Below are positions 20,270 through 30,650 of a stretch of 64,000 nucleotides of DNA, piece by piece. Position 1 is the stretch's first letter. Every line of letters begins with the position of its first letter. The notes under the pieces were generated by a model, which was not told where the DNA came from, made no database searches, and was given only the letters and a program-made list of their open reading frames with translations. The translations under genes were made by a program, and so were the position numbers. This stretch comes from Leptidea sinapis. Its lineage: Eukaryota; Arthropoda; Insecta; Lepidoptera; Pieridae. Location: the NCBI RefSeq assembly GCF_905404315.1, contig NC_066269.1, positions 9,866,501 through 9,930,500 of the forward strand, read 5' to 3'.

Positions 20270-21247
20270 AGTAATTTACGGGACTATTTGAGTCTTTTAG
20301 ATTTAATTATTATTTGTTTATTAGAATTTTATAGCGCCAATAACTTATTGTTAAATAGTCATAAAACCAAATATATTAAATTCACCGCGCCAAATGTCAA
20401 AAATGTAGATGCGAATATTTTATTGAATGGAGAGGTGGTAAAACCAGTGGAATCTGCTGTATTTCTTGGCATTACTCTTGATTCCAAATTGCAGTGGGGG
20501 TATTGAAGGATTGGCGAATAGGCTTAGTTCTGCAGCATATGCGGTTAAGAAAATTAGACGGTTAACTGACATAGATACGGCGAGATTAGTATTCTCTAGT
20601 TATTTTCATATTATTATGTCCTATGGTATATTGTTATGGGGCAGTGCGGCCGATATTAATACTATCTTTGTGCTGCAGAAGAGGGCTATTCGCGCGATTT
20701 ATAACCTAGGTCCTAAAGAATGATTAAGAGAAAAATTTAAAGAAATAAACATTTTGAATGTTGCTTCTCAATACATTTTCGATAATGTTTTGTATGTTCA
20801 TAAGCACATTGAGGAATTTTCTAGAAACTGTGGCATTCATAATGTTAACACGAGGAACAAACATAAACTTGTTATGCCTACTACTCGGTTGGGTCGAGTT
20901 AGTAAGTCCTTTATATGGTCCCAGAAAATGTACAAAACAAATGTGTTACGAAATTTAAAAGAATTGTTAAAAAACGTTTGTGTGGGAAAGGTTCTTATAG
21001 CATAAACGATTTTCTTAATGACACCACGGACTGGGAATAAAGCGAACACCCTCAGGCTCTTTAATTATAAATGTTTATTGTACAATATTACATTGTAATC
21101 CATATTTTATATTTAAAAAAAAGCCCGCTGAGTTTCTTACGCCCATTCTTCTCAGGTCTGAGGCAGTCTCTTTTGAATGGGTGGTAGTTTTTGACGTATT
21201 TTAAATCCTATTTTGTATAAAAATATTTGAATTTGAATTTGAATATT
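20270..21247 (+). pseudogene. LINE-B reverse transcriptase C-terminal half and 3' UTR
   Basis: Frames joined across shifts near 20500 and 20720 read HKTKYIKFTAPNVKNVDANI, FLGITLDSKLQW, RRLTDIDTARLVFSSYFHII, YGILLWGSAADINTIFVLQK, RAIRAIYNLGPKE and finally SYSINDFLNDTTDWE and stop at about 21037. FLG.TLD..L.W and Y.I..WG......I...QKRA.R.I are the post-YADD landmarks of Jockey/CR1-type RTs (established). The 3' UTR holds GCCCGCTGAGTTTCTTACGC and ends in TTTGAATTTGAATTTGAAT. The catalytic part of the RT is absent. Confidence 0.85.
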
Positions 21248-21468
21248 TGTGTCTGTTCATTCTTATTCTAGATGTTCGTTCCTTTAAAATCAATAAATAA
21301 ATAAAAAATTGGAAACTACCGTGTCTTTGAAAATAAATAAAAATAAGCAGTGGTATTTATCTATCAATTGGTATGTGACACAATAACAATACTAGATACA
21401 CAATACAATATCGGACATAAAAAATCGCTAATCCCGAAGATCTTGTTAAGAATAATGAGAAAAAAAAA
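21248..21468. other. No feature seen
   Basis: AT-rich spacer between LINE-B and the next repeat. Confidence 0.4.
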
Positions 21469-21740
21469 TTGCGTGCGTACAAAGGTCACATGTCATAAGT
21501 GAAACTTGCATTGTGCACGAACCTCTAAAGTCTAAACTGCCTATGAAGTCCTGGTACATGTTGCTAGGAAGACACATAATTTAAACCGCTATGAAAGACA
21601 TTACTATCACCGCTGCTATTTTGTTCTCTTGGTTTCTATGTCGTATTACATCATGCGCATGACGTCAGAATATATTAAGCTATACTCGCGTCATATCACA
21701 ATCTTTTCTTCAACTATGATCGCCTGGTACTAAAACACTG
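21469..21740 (+). repeat. ~265-bp dispersed repeat, copy 1
   Basis: Runs from TTGCGTGCGTACAAAGGTCA through GAAGTCCTGGTACATGTTGC and ATGACGTCAGAATATATTAA to ATGATCGCCTGGTACTAAAA. Other copies are 24062-24312 (+) and 35845-36125 (-). No inverted ends or coding sequence. Confidence 0.75.
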
Positions 21741-21869
21741 TATAATGCTTTCTATATCATTTTCTCCCACGATAAATCCTATTTAATTTATGTGTCTCTT
21801 TTTATTGTCGCTTTTACGTTTCATCGTGTTTCAAATCACAACGAAGCTTACGAAGTTTTCCCTTTAAAA

Positions 21870-21985
21870 ATTTTAATTATATCGTTGCCATCTGTCTTTG
21901 ATAAGTGTACGAAATTTCGATTTTAATCCGACATTTTCAAGTCGGAAATCAAATATAATATGTAGCTAATTAAAGCGTACTAAAA
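21870..21985 (+). repeat. Dispersed repeat, second copy of the 18180 type
   Basis: TTTGATAAGTGTACGAAATT, TTCAAGTCGGAAATCAAAT and AGCTAATTAAAGCGTACTAA align in order with 18180-18300 and 26880-27000. Confidence 0.45.
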
Positions 21986-22344
21986 TACAATGACGTTAGA
22001 AGCGGAAAGAAAGATTTCCAATCAATATATTGTAAGCCTGTTCTGCGCAATACCGAGATAAACTTTGTATTTATGTCCTTAACCCTATAAAAGGTACCTA
22101 ATAATATGGTTGACCTTACCTGTAACATTGTTACAAATTGAAAGTTTCGGAGAAAATATGAGTCAAGAAATGTGTTTATTATAAGCTAGGGTTTTCCATC
22201 TCATGTTTAAGTCTGTATTGTAGCAATAACTGGAAAAAATATTCCATTCCTGACTTGGTCCAAACTTACATTGTACAATACAATAGACATCTAGACTTAT
22301 AAACACGCTCAAAAATTCTCAAAAGGAAAATCTTGAAAAGGTTC

Positions 22345-22740
22345 TATTAGGCAGAAATTTCTTTCAGCTGTGTTTCGACCGCACTTTGAATACAACGCCA
22401 CGCAATGACAGTGTCCAATGAAAAACTGTCCAAATAACAGCATATCCAAATTTCAAAAGGATGAGTGTCGTATTTTAGATAAATGTCGCTTTACATTAAC
22501 TAAATTGTGTAACATACTTAATTTTTTTTAGCAATTTGCTATATAATTACATTTCAATAGCTAAAACAAGATGTTTTTGTCTAGTGTTCGCGTCCGTCCT
22601 TCTAATGAGCGTTTACAATAGACTTTGAACATTACTGCTACGAAATAAGGTATTAATTTAAATGAATGTTTTAATGTTATCTGTATAAGTTAATGTTTAC
22701 GTATTTTGACAGTAAAAAAGTAACGTCATTCGATACTGAC
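22345..22740 (+). repeat. Dispersed repeat, inverted partner of 2150-2545
   Basis: AGGCAGAAATTTCTTTCAGC, CAAATAACAGCATATCC and TACGAAATAAGGTATTAATT are the inverse of blocks at 2150-2545. Unidentified family. Confidence 0.65.
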
Positions 22741-22786
22741 AGAAATGAATTTGATGATAGTTTGACATCATATCATTATTTACGAA

Positions 22787-22985
22787 TGAATGAAAACTCT
22801 TTATTGCACTAAAAATAATGATTATTACTGTAATTTGTACATAAGAGTAATGGAAGGCAATAGTGTAAGTAAAGTAAGCGATCTCTTACAGATAACTTAA
22901 AGGTGAGTCGGAGATTTTATTCATAGCTTGACATAAGGCAATAAATAAACGTAATATAGGATGGCTTAATAAATAATATATAAAT
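22787..22985 (-). mobile_element. LINE tail (AATGAATGAAAACTC family)
   Basis: AATGAATGAAAACTCTTTAT then TGCACTAAAAATAATG, with AGCGATCTCTTACAG and ACATAAGGCAATAAAT downstream, matches 43025-43455. Probably the inverted 3' end of a retroelement. Confidence 0.6.
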
Positions 22986-23096
22986 TAACTAAAATAATCT
23001 TAAGTTATCTATTAAAATTAATTAATTATAAATAGTAAATATCATTACGATCACAGTCGTCAGGAAAGGTGGTCTATCTACCTATATACCTATATA

Positions 23097-23451
23097 TCTT
23101 AATATATATAAATCTCGTGTCACAATGTTTGTCCTCAATGGACTCCTAAACTAATGAAGGAATTACAATGGAGATTACTTCATGGAGTACAGTTTAGTCG
23201 AACTTAAGAGATAGGATAGTTTTTATTTCGATTTGGAACCCATAATTATTTTTATTTCCAATATTTGTTTTGTTTGGACATATTTTCTGTGAGAGTATTT
23301 TTGACGCGCGGTTTGACAGTTCTGCTGTGAAACAATTTCATTATAACAACAAGGAGCATATTATTATGTTACAATGAAAAATTATTGACAAATTCATCAA
23401 AAACGGTATTTTATTTATTATGTACAGAACAACGTCTGTCTGGTCAGCTAG
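23097..23451 (+). mobile_element. Non-autonomous Helitron (ACAGA-hairpin type), complete
   Basis: 5' TCTTAATATATATAAATCTC; 3' ACAGA-ACAACG-TCTGT hairpin, then CTGGTCAGCTAG followed by T; preceded by A. The body includes ATGGACTCCTAAACTAATGA and GGTTTGACAGTTCTGCTGTG, shared with 25795-26161 and 39903-40245. Confidence 0.8.
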
Positions 23452-23756
23452 TATATATATATAATCTCTTAAAATCCCGGCGATGCTGCAGTGATGCCTC
23501 TCGTGTTACGGTGGAAGGTACGGTGAAACGCTCGAAACTGATCGATGTCGGCCATGTTTTTTGATATCGAGAGCTTCACGGCTTTATCGAAGAGACAATG
23601 AGCGATTTAGCTCTTATATACGATTATGAATAAAAAATATTAACAAGAGTCTATTAACGATAATTCAAGCTTCCGTATGTCATTAATAAGACCGAAAGTT
23701 ATCAGAAATCGATATAGTAGTGTTGTATAAGTAGTAAACTTACCAGGTAATTGAAA

Positions 23757-24061
23757 TCTAGTCCATTGGTTGTGGTTCAGTAGACATATAAGAGAGACAT
23801 AAGAGGCTTGGTAGCTGAAGTATATTTAGATGACCTGCAAGAACTTGGCATAAAACAACGCCTTTCTTTTTGAGTACAGATTTCCATACTAAAGTTCTTT
23901 GAACACGTCACCCGGCGCGAGTGTGAGTCCATTGAGCGCCTTGTCGTGCAGGGCAAAGTGGAGGGCACCAGAGTGCGAGGAAGGTCAATTAAGTCTGCTG
24001 TGGGCGGTCCATTGAACCAGTGTACCAGACTGTCGGCCAGCAGGGAAAAGTGGCGAATGCT
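23757..24061 (+). pseudogene. LINE ORF C-terminal fragment
   Basis: The plus strand reads RGRSIKSAVGGPLNQCTRLS then REKWR, and upstream FFEHVTRRECESIERLVVQG. G.V...R..GR....W.D.I......L......R..WR is the C-terminal tail of several insect LINE RTs (established). A related inverted piece, including GGACGAGAATTAAAT, is at 56748-56835. No catalytic region. Confidence 0.6.
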
Positions 24062-24312
24062 CATGTCATAAGTGAATCCTGCATTGTGCATGAACGTCTA
24101 AACTGCATATGAAGTCCTGGTACATGTTGCTAGGATGACCAATGATTTCAACCGCTATGAAAGACATAACTATCACCGCTACCATGTTTATGTTCTCCTG
24201 GTATCTATGTAATACGTCGTGCGCACGACGTCAGAATATATTAAAGTATACTCGCGTCATACTTAACACAATCTCTTCTGCAACTATGATCACCTGGTAC
24301 CAAAACACTACA
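24062..24312 (+). repeat. ~265-bp dispersed repeat, copy 2
   Basis: CTCATGTCATAAGTGAATCC to GATCACCTGGTACCAAAACA. It follows the LINE fragment directly, so the repeat may be that LINE's 3' UTR, although copies 1 and 3 extend further on the left. Confidence 0.75.
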
Positions 24313-24639
24313 TAGTGCTTCCTACATATTTCTCAATCACATCTGCCTCAAAATATATCACTTCGTGATGACCACGACCGCTCTGCCAAGAGTGTCATGA
24401 AGAAGAAGATTTAGATGTAACAATAGCTATAAACATATGACAAGCTATTATGTAAATATATAAATGAACGTAATAATTATTTGTATGCAAATCATCATAT
24501 TAGGGAAAGCCCCAGTAGATCCATAGACGATAATGGATCTGGTTTTAGTTCACCGTTGATCTAAGGTCATGGGCAAGGTAAATATCTAAGCTTTGGCGGA
24601 TTAATTATCAGTTACTTATAATAACATATTAATAATAGA
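24313..24639. other. No feature seen
   Basis: AT-rich, non-coding. Confidence 0.4.
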
Positions 24640-24785
24640 TATATAAATAGTATGACATTCGGAAAACTTCATAATAATCATTGTATTGACAGTGTTGTCA
24701 GCGATATAGTCAATATATTGCATATTCTTGGTTTATTCTCAGTTATTACTTTATGCCCAGTGTATTTGTTACGCCGTGAGGCTGT
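24640..24785. mobile_element. Degraded piece of the 12632 MITE family
   Basis: GACAGTGTTGTCAGCGATAT and GCATATTCTTGGTTTATTCT match the family interior (12700-12860 and 36780-36840). Its left end is not recognisable. Confidence 0.45.
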
Positions 24786-24849
24786 AGCAAATACAATAAT
24801 ATTTTTTATCTGATGGTAAATGATGCTTAGGAATCATTTAATAGTATCA

Positions 24850-25292
24850 GGTCGAACCATCTGCCCGCGTGCAACGCAGAACTGCTCGAATTATCGGGGA
24901 CCCAGTACTCTGTTAACGGCTAGATCACTTGGCGTTGCGAAGAGAGGTCGTTTTATTGTGCGTCTTTTATCGCATTTATCACGATGAGTGTTCCAAAGAG
25001 CTGTTGGACCTGATTCCCGCCACCGAATTCCACCTTAGCACGACATGCCACAAATTAGGATATCATCCTCACCATCTGGATGTGTGGTAGTCCATAGTGC
25101 GGTTTTCAAGGAACTTTCTTCCACGTACAACCAAGCTGTGGAATGAGCTTCCTTGTGCGGTGTTTCCCTAAAGGACGGTTGCGCTCATGTGATTCGTCTG
25201 GTGTTGCAAGAGAATGTGGATGGTGGTGATCACTTAACATCAGGTGACCCGTACACTCATTTTAGCCTCCTCTTCAATAAAAAAAAACGCAA
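24850..25292 (+). pseudogene. LINE-A RT C-terminal fragment with 3' end
   Basis: In sense: CNAELLELSGTQYSV region degraded, then VLLCVFYRIYHDECSKELLD, CHKLGYHPHHLDVW, SRNFLPRTTKLWNELPCAVF, corresponding to residues ~590-685 of the long copy's RT. It then skips to the 3' end CACTTAACATCAGGTGACCC and an A tract. It has two or more stops and an internal deletion of the FKKSAYTFLKG coding part. Confidence 0.8.
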
Positions 25293-25328
25293 AACAGAGA
25301 GAGCTGAAACTGAACTTAACATTTAACT

Positions 25329-25613
25329 TCAATCTTGTTCCGGATGTTGTAATATTTTCCAAAGAAATATTACCTGACCACAAATAAACAACATATTTTT
25401 TGAAGGGCACTTAAATCTTGCGGCTATCTGACATGAAGCAAATTCCGATGGAGGATTGTGACTCACTGACATTTCAAAGATTGCCTTGTAACGGGAATGG
25501 TGTTTGATATTATATAAATTAGGGACCCGCTCCTTTAAAAGGGAAAAGTACTCAAGTTCAAGTATTGTAGCCCTATTAACAGTACGAGAATAGGATCGAC
25601 GCGACCTTATCAC
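25329..25613 (-). CDS. Hypothetical 94-codon open frame
   Basis: Open from MIRSRRSYSRTVNRATILEL to KILQHPEQD and stop, in sequence otherwise unassigned. Two cysteines flank FKCPSKNMLFIC, but no domain is recognised. There is no splice or promoter support. It may be chance or a transposon remnant. Confidence 0.15.
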   Translation of the reverse strand: MIRSRRSYSRTVNRATILELEYFSLLKERVPNLYNIKHHSRYKAIFEMSVSHNPPSEFASCQIAARFKCPSKNMLFICGQVIFLWKILQHPEQD

Positions 25614-25794
25614 AAAAAGTTAAATTTCGAATTCTCCTATCACAAATTGGCGGTTCAACTGCGATTATTATGAAGTTACGTTATGATTTAGGGAAATCGA
25701 ATGATGCGTATTCTCGTAACAAGATCGTACGTCAATTCTTAGGAGATGAGTATTCTGCAGAATTTTGACGTTTGGTTGAGTTGACAAATGAAAA

Positions 25795-26161
25795 TCTTAA
25801 TATATATAAATTACGTGACACGTTGTTTGTCCGCGATGGACTCCTAAACTAATGAACGGATTTTAATGGGGATTACTTCATGGAGTGCAGTTTGATCCAA
25901 CTTGAGAGATAGGATATTTTTATTTCGATTTGGCACCGATAATTATTTTTATTTTCTATGTTTGTTTTGTATGTAAATATTTTCTATGAGAGAATTTTGT
26001 AACGCACGGTTTGACAGTTCCGCTGTGAGACAATTTCATTATAACAACAGGGAGCATTTTTTAAGAAATAATTCTTGATGTTTTGAATTATTATTGACAA
26101 ATTCCTATAAAACAGTATTTTTTTTTATTATCTACAGAACAACCTCTGTCGGGTCAGCTAT
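25795..26161 (+). mobile_element. Non-autonomous Helitron (ACAGA-hairpin type)
   Basis: 5' TCTTAATATATATAAATTAC preceded by A; 3' ACAGAACAACCTCTGTCGGG then TCAGCTAT, where the last base of CTAG has changed to T. The body matches 23097-23451. Confidence 0.8.
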
Positions 26162-26229
26162 TATACTATAATAGTATAGATAATACTTTTAGTAGTAGTA
26201 GAAATACTTTAGATTTGGTAGAACAATAT

Positions 26230-26480
26230 TATTACCGTCTTGCGAGCTTCCTTTGTTGTTTATAGAGCGTCCAAGTTTTGCAGCCATGTGTTAGAGAGGG
26301 AGTGATACAGCTTTTAAATGTTTCGATTTTAAGCTGATAGGAACGTCTATGTTTTTGAGTATATGTTTCAGTGCGCAAAATTTATTAAATTCTAGTTGTA
26401 TCCTCTTTTCTATCTCTAAGTCTTGCCAACCCTGAAATGCTACTGTTTGACCGAGGCATGTCTATTTAATTACTTCTTCT
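26230..26480 (-). pseudogene. RTE-like LINE RT fragment (post-catalytic region)
   Basis: The minus strand reads YLGQTVAFQGWQDL, EIEKRIQLEFNKFCALKHIL and KNIDVPISLKSKHLKAVSLP. YLG........EI..RI......F..L..I.......LK...F is the connection region after YADD in RTE reverse transcriptases (established). At least one stop lies within. The RT core is absent. Confidence 0.7.
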
Positions 26481-26508
26481 AATTTATAATCATTTATCTT
26501 TAAATTCA

Positions 26509-26868
26509 TTAATAAATGTGGCAGAGACTGTTCAAATTCATGTTCTGCCACGTTTTTAATTACGTTAGTTGTTTGTTATTTAATCACACTAATCGTAGTT
26601 TATGCCTGTAAAAATTTTCTATTTTCTACATTTTTGTTTGGTTTAGCGTATTTTTGAGTGTTTTTCTGTTATTAATTTTTGATATTTTCGTCTTAAAACG
26701 AAGATAATGTCGTGGATACGAATTAGCACGCGCCATAGTCTTTGGTACAAAGATACTACCGCGTATCATACAAAAAATAATTAGAGGTTATAAAGGGCTC
26801 GAAAATCACGTCCAAACAGATATAAAACCAAGCTAATAAATGTGGCACAGACTGTTCAAATTCATGTA
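26509..26868. repeat. 34-bp direct repeat flanking 300 bp
   Basis: TAATAAATGTGGCAGAGACT then GTTCAAATTCATGT occurs at about 26509-26543 and, with one change, at 26834-26867. The sequence between is AT-rich and unassigned. Confidence 0.6.
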
Positions 26869-26879
26869 TTGTCAACAGG

Positions 26880-27000
26880 GCTTGATAAGTGTGCAAAGTT
26901 TCAATTCAATCCAATATTTTTAAGTGGCTGAAAATTATGTTCAAAGTTTTCGCTACATACTAATAACATACTTATGAAGCTAATAAAAGCTTGTTAAAGA
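26880..27000 (+). repeat. Dispersed repeat, third copy of the 18180 type
   Basis: TTGATAAGTGTGCAAAGTTT, AAGTGGCTGAAAATTATG and AAGCTAATAAAAGCTTGTTA in order. Confidence 0.5.
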
Positions 27001-27276
27001 GAGATAAATTATAGTGAATACAACTAAATATATAAGCTACCGGAATAAAATATGTAAAATAAATCTAAATTGTTCACGTGTGAACCAAACCCACTTTTAG
27101 CGCCTAGAATATATTGAAGGCAAAAGTGTTTACCCGTGTTATATGTCATCATACCGTCTCACCACTTCTAATTCTTTCTCACAGCATGCGAATCTAACAA
27201 GCATTACCAGCTCTTTAGGTAGCGGTACCCGCTATGTTTAAGACCGGGCAAGCCGTTGGATTATTTAAAGTTTACC
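27001..27276. other. No feature seen
   Basis: Non-coding, unassigned. Confidence 0.4.
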
Positions 27277-27572
27277 AGTGGGAGGCTTCTTTGCACATGA
27301 CGCCGGCTAGATTATGGGTACCACAACGGCGCCTATTTCTGTCGTGAAGCAATGTGTAAGCATTATTGTGTTTCGGTCCAAAGGGCGCCGTACCTATCGA
27401 AATTAATGGGCAAATGAGACTTTATATCTTATGTCTCAACGTGACGCAGTTGTAGTGGTGGTTAGAATGTTTGGGTTTTTCAAGAATCTTGAGCGGTACA
27501 GCATTGTAATGGGCAGGACGTATAAATTACCATCAGCTGAACGTCTTGCTCGTCTCGTCGTTAACTGGTACA
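27277..27572 (+). mobile_element. SINE-1 copy
   Basis: CCAGTGGGAGGCTTCTTTGC to GCTCGTCTCGTCGTTAACTG, with ordinary internal landmarks. Its 3' tail is not A-rich. Confidence 0.88.
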
Positions 27573-27621
27573 AGACGTTATGGGACAGAATGCCAACTAA
27601 AGTTCTAATATTTAACTACTA

Positions 27622-27657
27622 AACGAATACATCAATCTATTGATTGATGTATTCGTT
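27622..27657. repeat. Perfect 16-bp hairpin
   Basis: AACGAATACATCAATC (27622-27637) and its exact inverse (27642-27657) are separated by only TATT. Confidence 0.85.
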
Positions 27658-27659
27658 AA

Positions 27660-27800
27660 CATGTAATTTTTCTCGATCTACCTTTCTCTCTTGCTCTCTC
27701 CCTTTTCTTTCTCCATGGCTATGTGCTTTATGCTTCGTTCACCCTTTCTCACTCTCTCTCAATCGGTCTCAATCGCTCTCTCCCTCTTCTTGGACAAAAA
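27660..27800. repeat. Pyrimidine-rich low-complexity tract
   Basis: Dominated by CTCTCT, CTTTCTC and TCTCCC words on the plus strand. It lies between two SINE-1 pieces in opposite orientation. Confidence 0.6.
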
Positions 27801-27832
27801 CCTCGCACATTTTCGTGTCACAAATGATTAAT

Positions 27833-27905
27833 TCACGGCAGAAATATGCAGCGTTGTGGTGCCCATAATCTAGCTGGCGTCCTGAGCAAAGGAGCCTCCC
27901 ACTGG
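27833..27905 (-). mobile_element. SINE-1 5' piece, inverted
   Basis: ACGGCAGAAATATGCAGCG to GGAGCCTCCCACTGGTAAA: the inverse of the first ~70 bp of SINE-1. Confidence 0.75.
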
Positions 27906-28015
27906 TAAATGCCGTTAGTAGCCTCTTACGTCACTCTTGGTCCTAGGACTTTCCTATTCTGTTTATTCTCCGGGGAAGCGTGAGCCTCTTGCCCGTTTGC
28001 CCCCTCTTATATAAA
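27906..28015. other. Possible retroelement UTR fragment
   Basis: AGTAGCCTCTTACGTCACTC and TTCTCCGGGGAAGCGTGAGC are GC-richer than the surroundings and resemble lepidopteran LINE UTRs (from memory). Not confirmed. Confidence 0.3.
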
Positions 28016-28444
28016 GGAAAGTCAATCTCTTTAATATCATCGGTCCTCCTTTCATGCGGTCTGTCCTTGTTGTGGTCTGAATGGTCCATCCAGCGTCTGT
28101 TAGTTAGGAAATATTACGTTAACTAAATCTTTGTTAGTGTTTTAATCGCTACGGAACCATCAGGGCTTGTTTTTCTCTGATTTTTTAAATTAAAATTATG
28201 TTTACATTTAAACTTGGAATTTCGTTGAAGAAGCGTTGTAGATATGAATCACTGCTAGGTTTAAAAACATCTTCTGATATTGCGACATGCCTGACATTGT
28301 GAATTAATTATTTGATCTGTTTTGTTTACATCCTACATTCCACTACAAACTAGTTATGTCGCTCGGTTTTACCTGGGTAAAATCATTTGTCGTTGAAAAT
28401 GTATCTTGGCTATCGTATGGAAGAGGAGCTTAAAGTTATATTCT

Positions 28445-28548
28445 ATTGCAACACCAGAGGAATTTACGGAAGGTGTACGCGCTTTTTTTGGAGGTACCCT
28501 TGTCGTATCGTCTTGGAAACACCGCATAAGGAAGCTCATTCCACATTT
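28445..28548 (-). mobile_element. LINE-A 3' fragment
   Basis: TGCAACACCAGAGGAATTTA, GGTGTACGCGCTTTTTTTGG and AAACACCGCATAAGGAAGCT follow the inverted LINE-A end, with a ~20-bp internal deletion. Confidence 0.75.
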
Positions 28549-28787
28549 GTAGCAGTTTAGTCACAAAAGTACAGTAATACATATTCTTAAAATGTTAGAC
28601 TACAGTTGGGAGACAGGAGCTTAAAGTAGGTAGAACCTGTGCTATGAGTCTCCTGCCCCACCACTCTTAACTAATTATATCATTGCATTTTACTGTCTAT
28701 ATTATTGAGAATAAATATAAAATATGTTTGTGTGTGTATACATTTGTGCATGATTATGAATGCTTCCAAGAGAGTGTCATTCTCTTA
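28549..28787. other. No feature seen
   Basis: Non-coding; AGGTAGAACCTGTGCTATGA is slightly GC-richer but unassigned. Confidence 0.4.
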
Positions 28788-29113
28788 CGGCTGTTCCCAA
28801 TATACTTTCTACAGATATAGATAAATTACTACCTTCTACTGTCAGTAATTAGCTGTTAACAATATGAAGCTGTCCCAATATACCCGATAAGTCATTCTTA
28901 TCGCCTTTAGAAATTGCAATTCACGCGTCCCAACGCGTGAATTGCAATTTCCATACAAACTTCTATCTCTGGTAAGCTATACGTCGTCCCATTGACAGAC
29001 AGCGTGAACGGATAAGGTGAGTTACCCTCGATAAGTTTATTGGGACAGAAAAGTCAACTATAGTTATGATTTTTATCTCATGTAAGAGATAGACAGAATA
29101 TTGGGAACGGCCG
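28788..29113. mobile_element. Harbinger-like MITE, complete
   Basis: Ends CGGCTGTTCCCAATATACTT and, inverted, CGGCCGTTCCCAATATTCTG. TTA flanks both sides (28785-28787 and 29114-29116), a TWA duplication typical of PIF/Harbinger. An internal perfect palindrome centres on AATTGCAATTCACGCG and its inverse near 28935. An opposite-orientation relative is 50069-50381. Confidence 0.82.
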
Positions 29114-29127
29114 TTAGCTAAATGTAA

Positions 29128-29720
29128 AAAAAAGCGAACTTGACTTTTGTATTGGGCTGCTTTAGCAAAAACTCAGCATAGTTTCAACTTTCAAATGACT
29201 ATAAAATGAAATCGAAGATAATGCAAAGCTTACACTAAGCTAAGTCTTACATAAGTAAAGTCTTTTTTATGAAAATAAGGGACGAGACAAGCAGGACGTT
29301 CAGCTGATGGTAATTGATACGCCCTGCCCGTTACAACGCAGTACTGTTCAGGATTCTTGAAAAACCCCAAAAAATCTGAGCGACACTACCACTGCGCTCG
29401 TCACCTTGAGACATAAGTTGTCAAGTCTCATTTGCCCAGTTATTTCAGTAGCTACGGCACCCTTCAGACCGATACACAGTAATGCTTACACGTTATTGCT
29501 TCACGGTATCCTGTGCGAAAGAGCCTCCCACTGGTAAAGTCCGAGATCTTTAGAGCGTACTTAGACTTCACTTACGTAAATCTTAACTGAGTGTGATAAA
29601 ACGCGAACTTTACTTTTGCATTGGGCTGTCTTATCTTAAGCTCAGTATATTTTCAGCTGTCAAATGACTATAAAAACGGAATCAAAAATAATGCAAAGTT
29701 TGCAGTCAGCTAAGTTTTAA
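29128..29720. repeat. ~123-bp direct repeat around SINE-1
   Basis: 29128-29250 and 29598-29720 align throughout: GACTTTTGTATTGGGCTGC / TACTTTTGCATTGGGCTGT, CAAATGACTATAAAA, ATAATGCAAAG and CAGCTAAGT/AAGCTAAGT. The SINE-1 copy sits between them, with extra unassigned sequence. Confidence 0.7.
29265..29538 (-). mobile_element. SINE-1 copy
   Basis: Inverted: TATGAAAATAAGGGACGAGA at the left and AGAGCCTCCCACTGGTAAAG at the right. About 40 bp of the reference 5' region are deleted next to CACGGTATCCTGTGCG. Confidence 0.85.
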
Positions 29721-29739
29721 AAGACCTAAAAATGCAAAA

Positions 29740-30065
29740 AATTAATTCCTTTAGAATTCTTTTTGATGTCATTTCTAATATTCTAGATACTACTACCGCA
29801 TCGGAAACAAATGGCGCTCTGAGAGAGAAGAAGCGGCGCAAGAAACTCTCCCAGTGTATTTTATTGCGTGTTTTTTAATGAAATATGCAATATTGTACTG
29901 TCATTTCTATCGCTATAAAATAATCATAATCTAGTCCCAGGCTGTCCGCTGTGGAGTAATAGGATTTACGACAGAGCCATTTTTTAATAAAACATTTATA
30001 TTTATTTATAGATAGTGCCTGAACAGTGGCTGGGACTTTATTATACATTTACCCTTAATGCTATT
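29740..30065 (-). mobile_element. LINE 3' end, inverted relative of 9808-10178
   Basis: Inverted order of the same blocks: CGGAAACAAATGGCGCTCTG, then a segment missing from the other copy (AAGAAGCGGCGCAAGAAACT), then the inverse of the RTAWD-stop region near 29937 and CATTTACCCTTAATG at the end. Confidence 0.65.
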
Positions 30066-30076
30066 TCGTATCTTAT

Positions 30077-30516
30077 TTAAGGCGCGGACTGACTAGGATT
30101 GTAAACGCTACAACCAACCCTACATTAATTGTGTTGATCATGTGACTAAGCTAAGCAAACGGGCATTTATTTTACTGGTTTTCTTTTGTTTATTCAAAAT
30201 TTACATAATAAATTGAAAAATTGTTCGGTTTAAGTTTTAGAAAAGTACTAATTCTATTCAATTCTTTAAAAAAAGAATATTGTGATGGATTTAAATTCGG
30301 AGATTTTTGACTCCAAAGTTTATTTTTGGGAAGCAACTTCCAAATTTTTTATTGGATATTTCAAATTATATATAAATATTCTATTCGGTTAAAAATTATC
30401 ATTAAATCCTTCTTTGTGCAATGTATTTTGCGTCGGAATATTTTCATTGCCTTATGTTGTAATCGACTCCCTAAGAAACCAATTTTTGTTGATATTTAGG
30501 TATGACCGCGCCTTAA
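30077..30516. mobile_element. MITE with TTAAGGCGCGG ends
   Basis: TTAAGGCGCGG at 30077-30087 and its exact inverse at 30506-30516, with weaker similarity outward. The interior is AT-rich and non-coding. Class not assigned. Confidence 0.6.
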
Positions 30517-30650
30517 GTAAAGTCTATCTCTATAGATCCCGGCCTTAGAATTGCCTTGTGTATTGACGAGCTGACTGCAAAAATGCGTAACGATTGATTT
30601 GTCAAGGTGTGCGTTAGTAGTGGTTTTATATTCGGAATACTAAGAGCTAA

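Noticed and set aside
20288..21005. Host genes in the three adjacent open frames
   Set aside because: They are consecutive pieces of one LINE-B reverse transcriptase broken by frameshifts.
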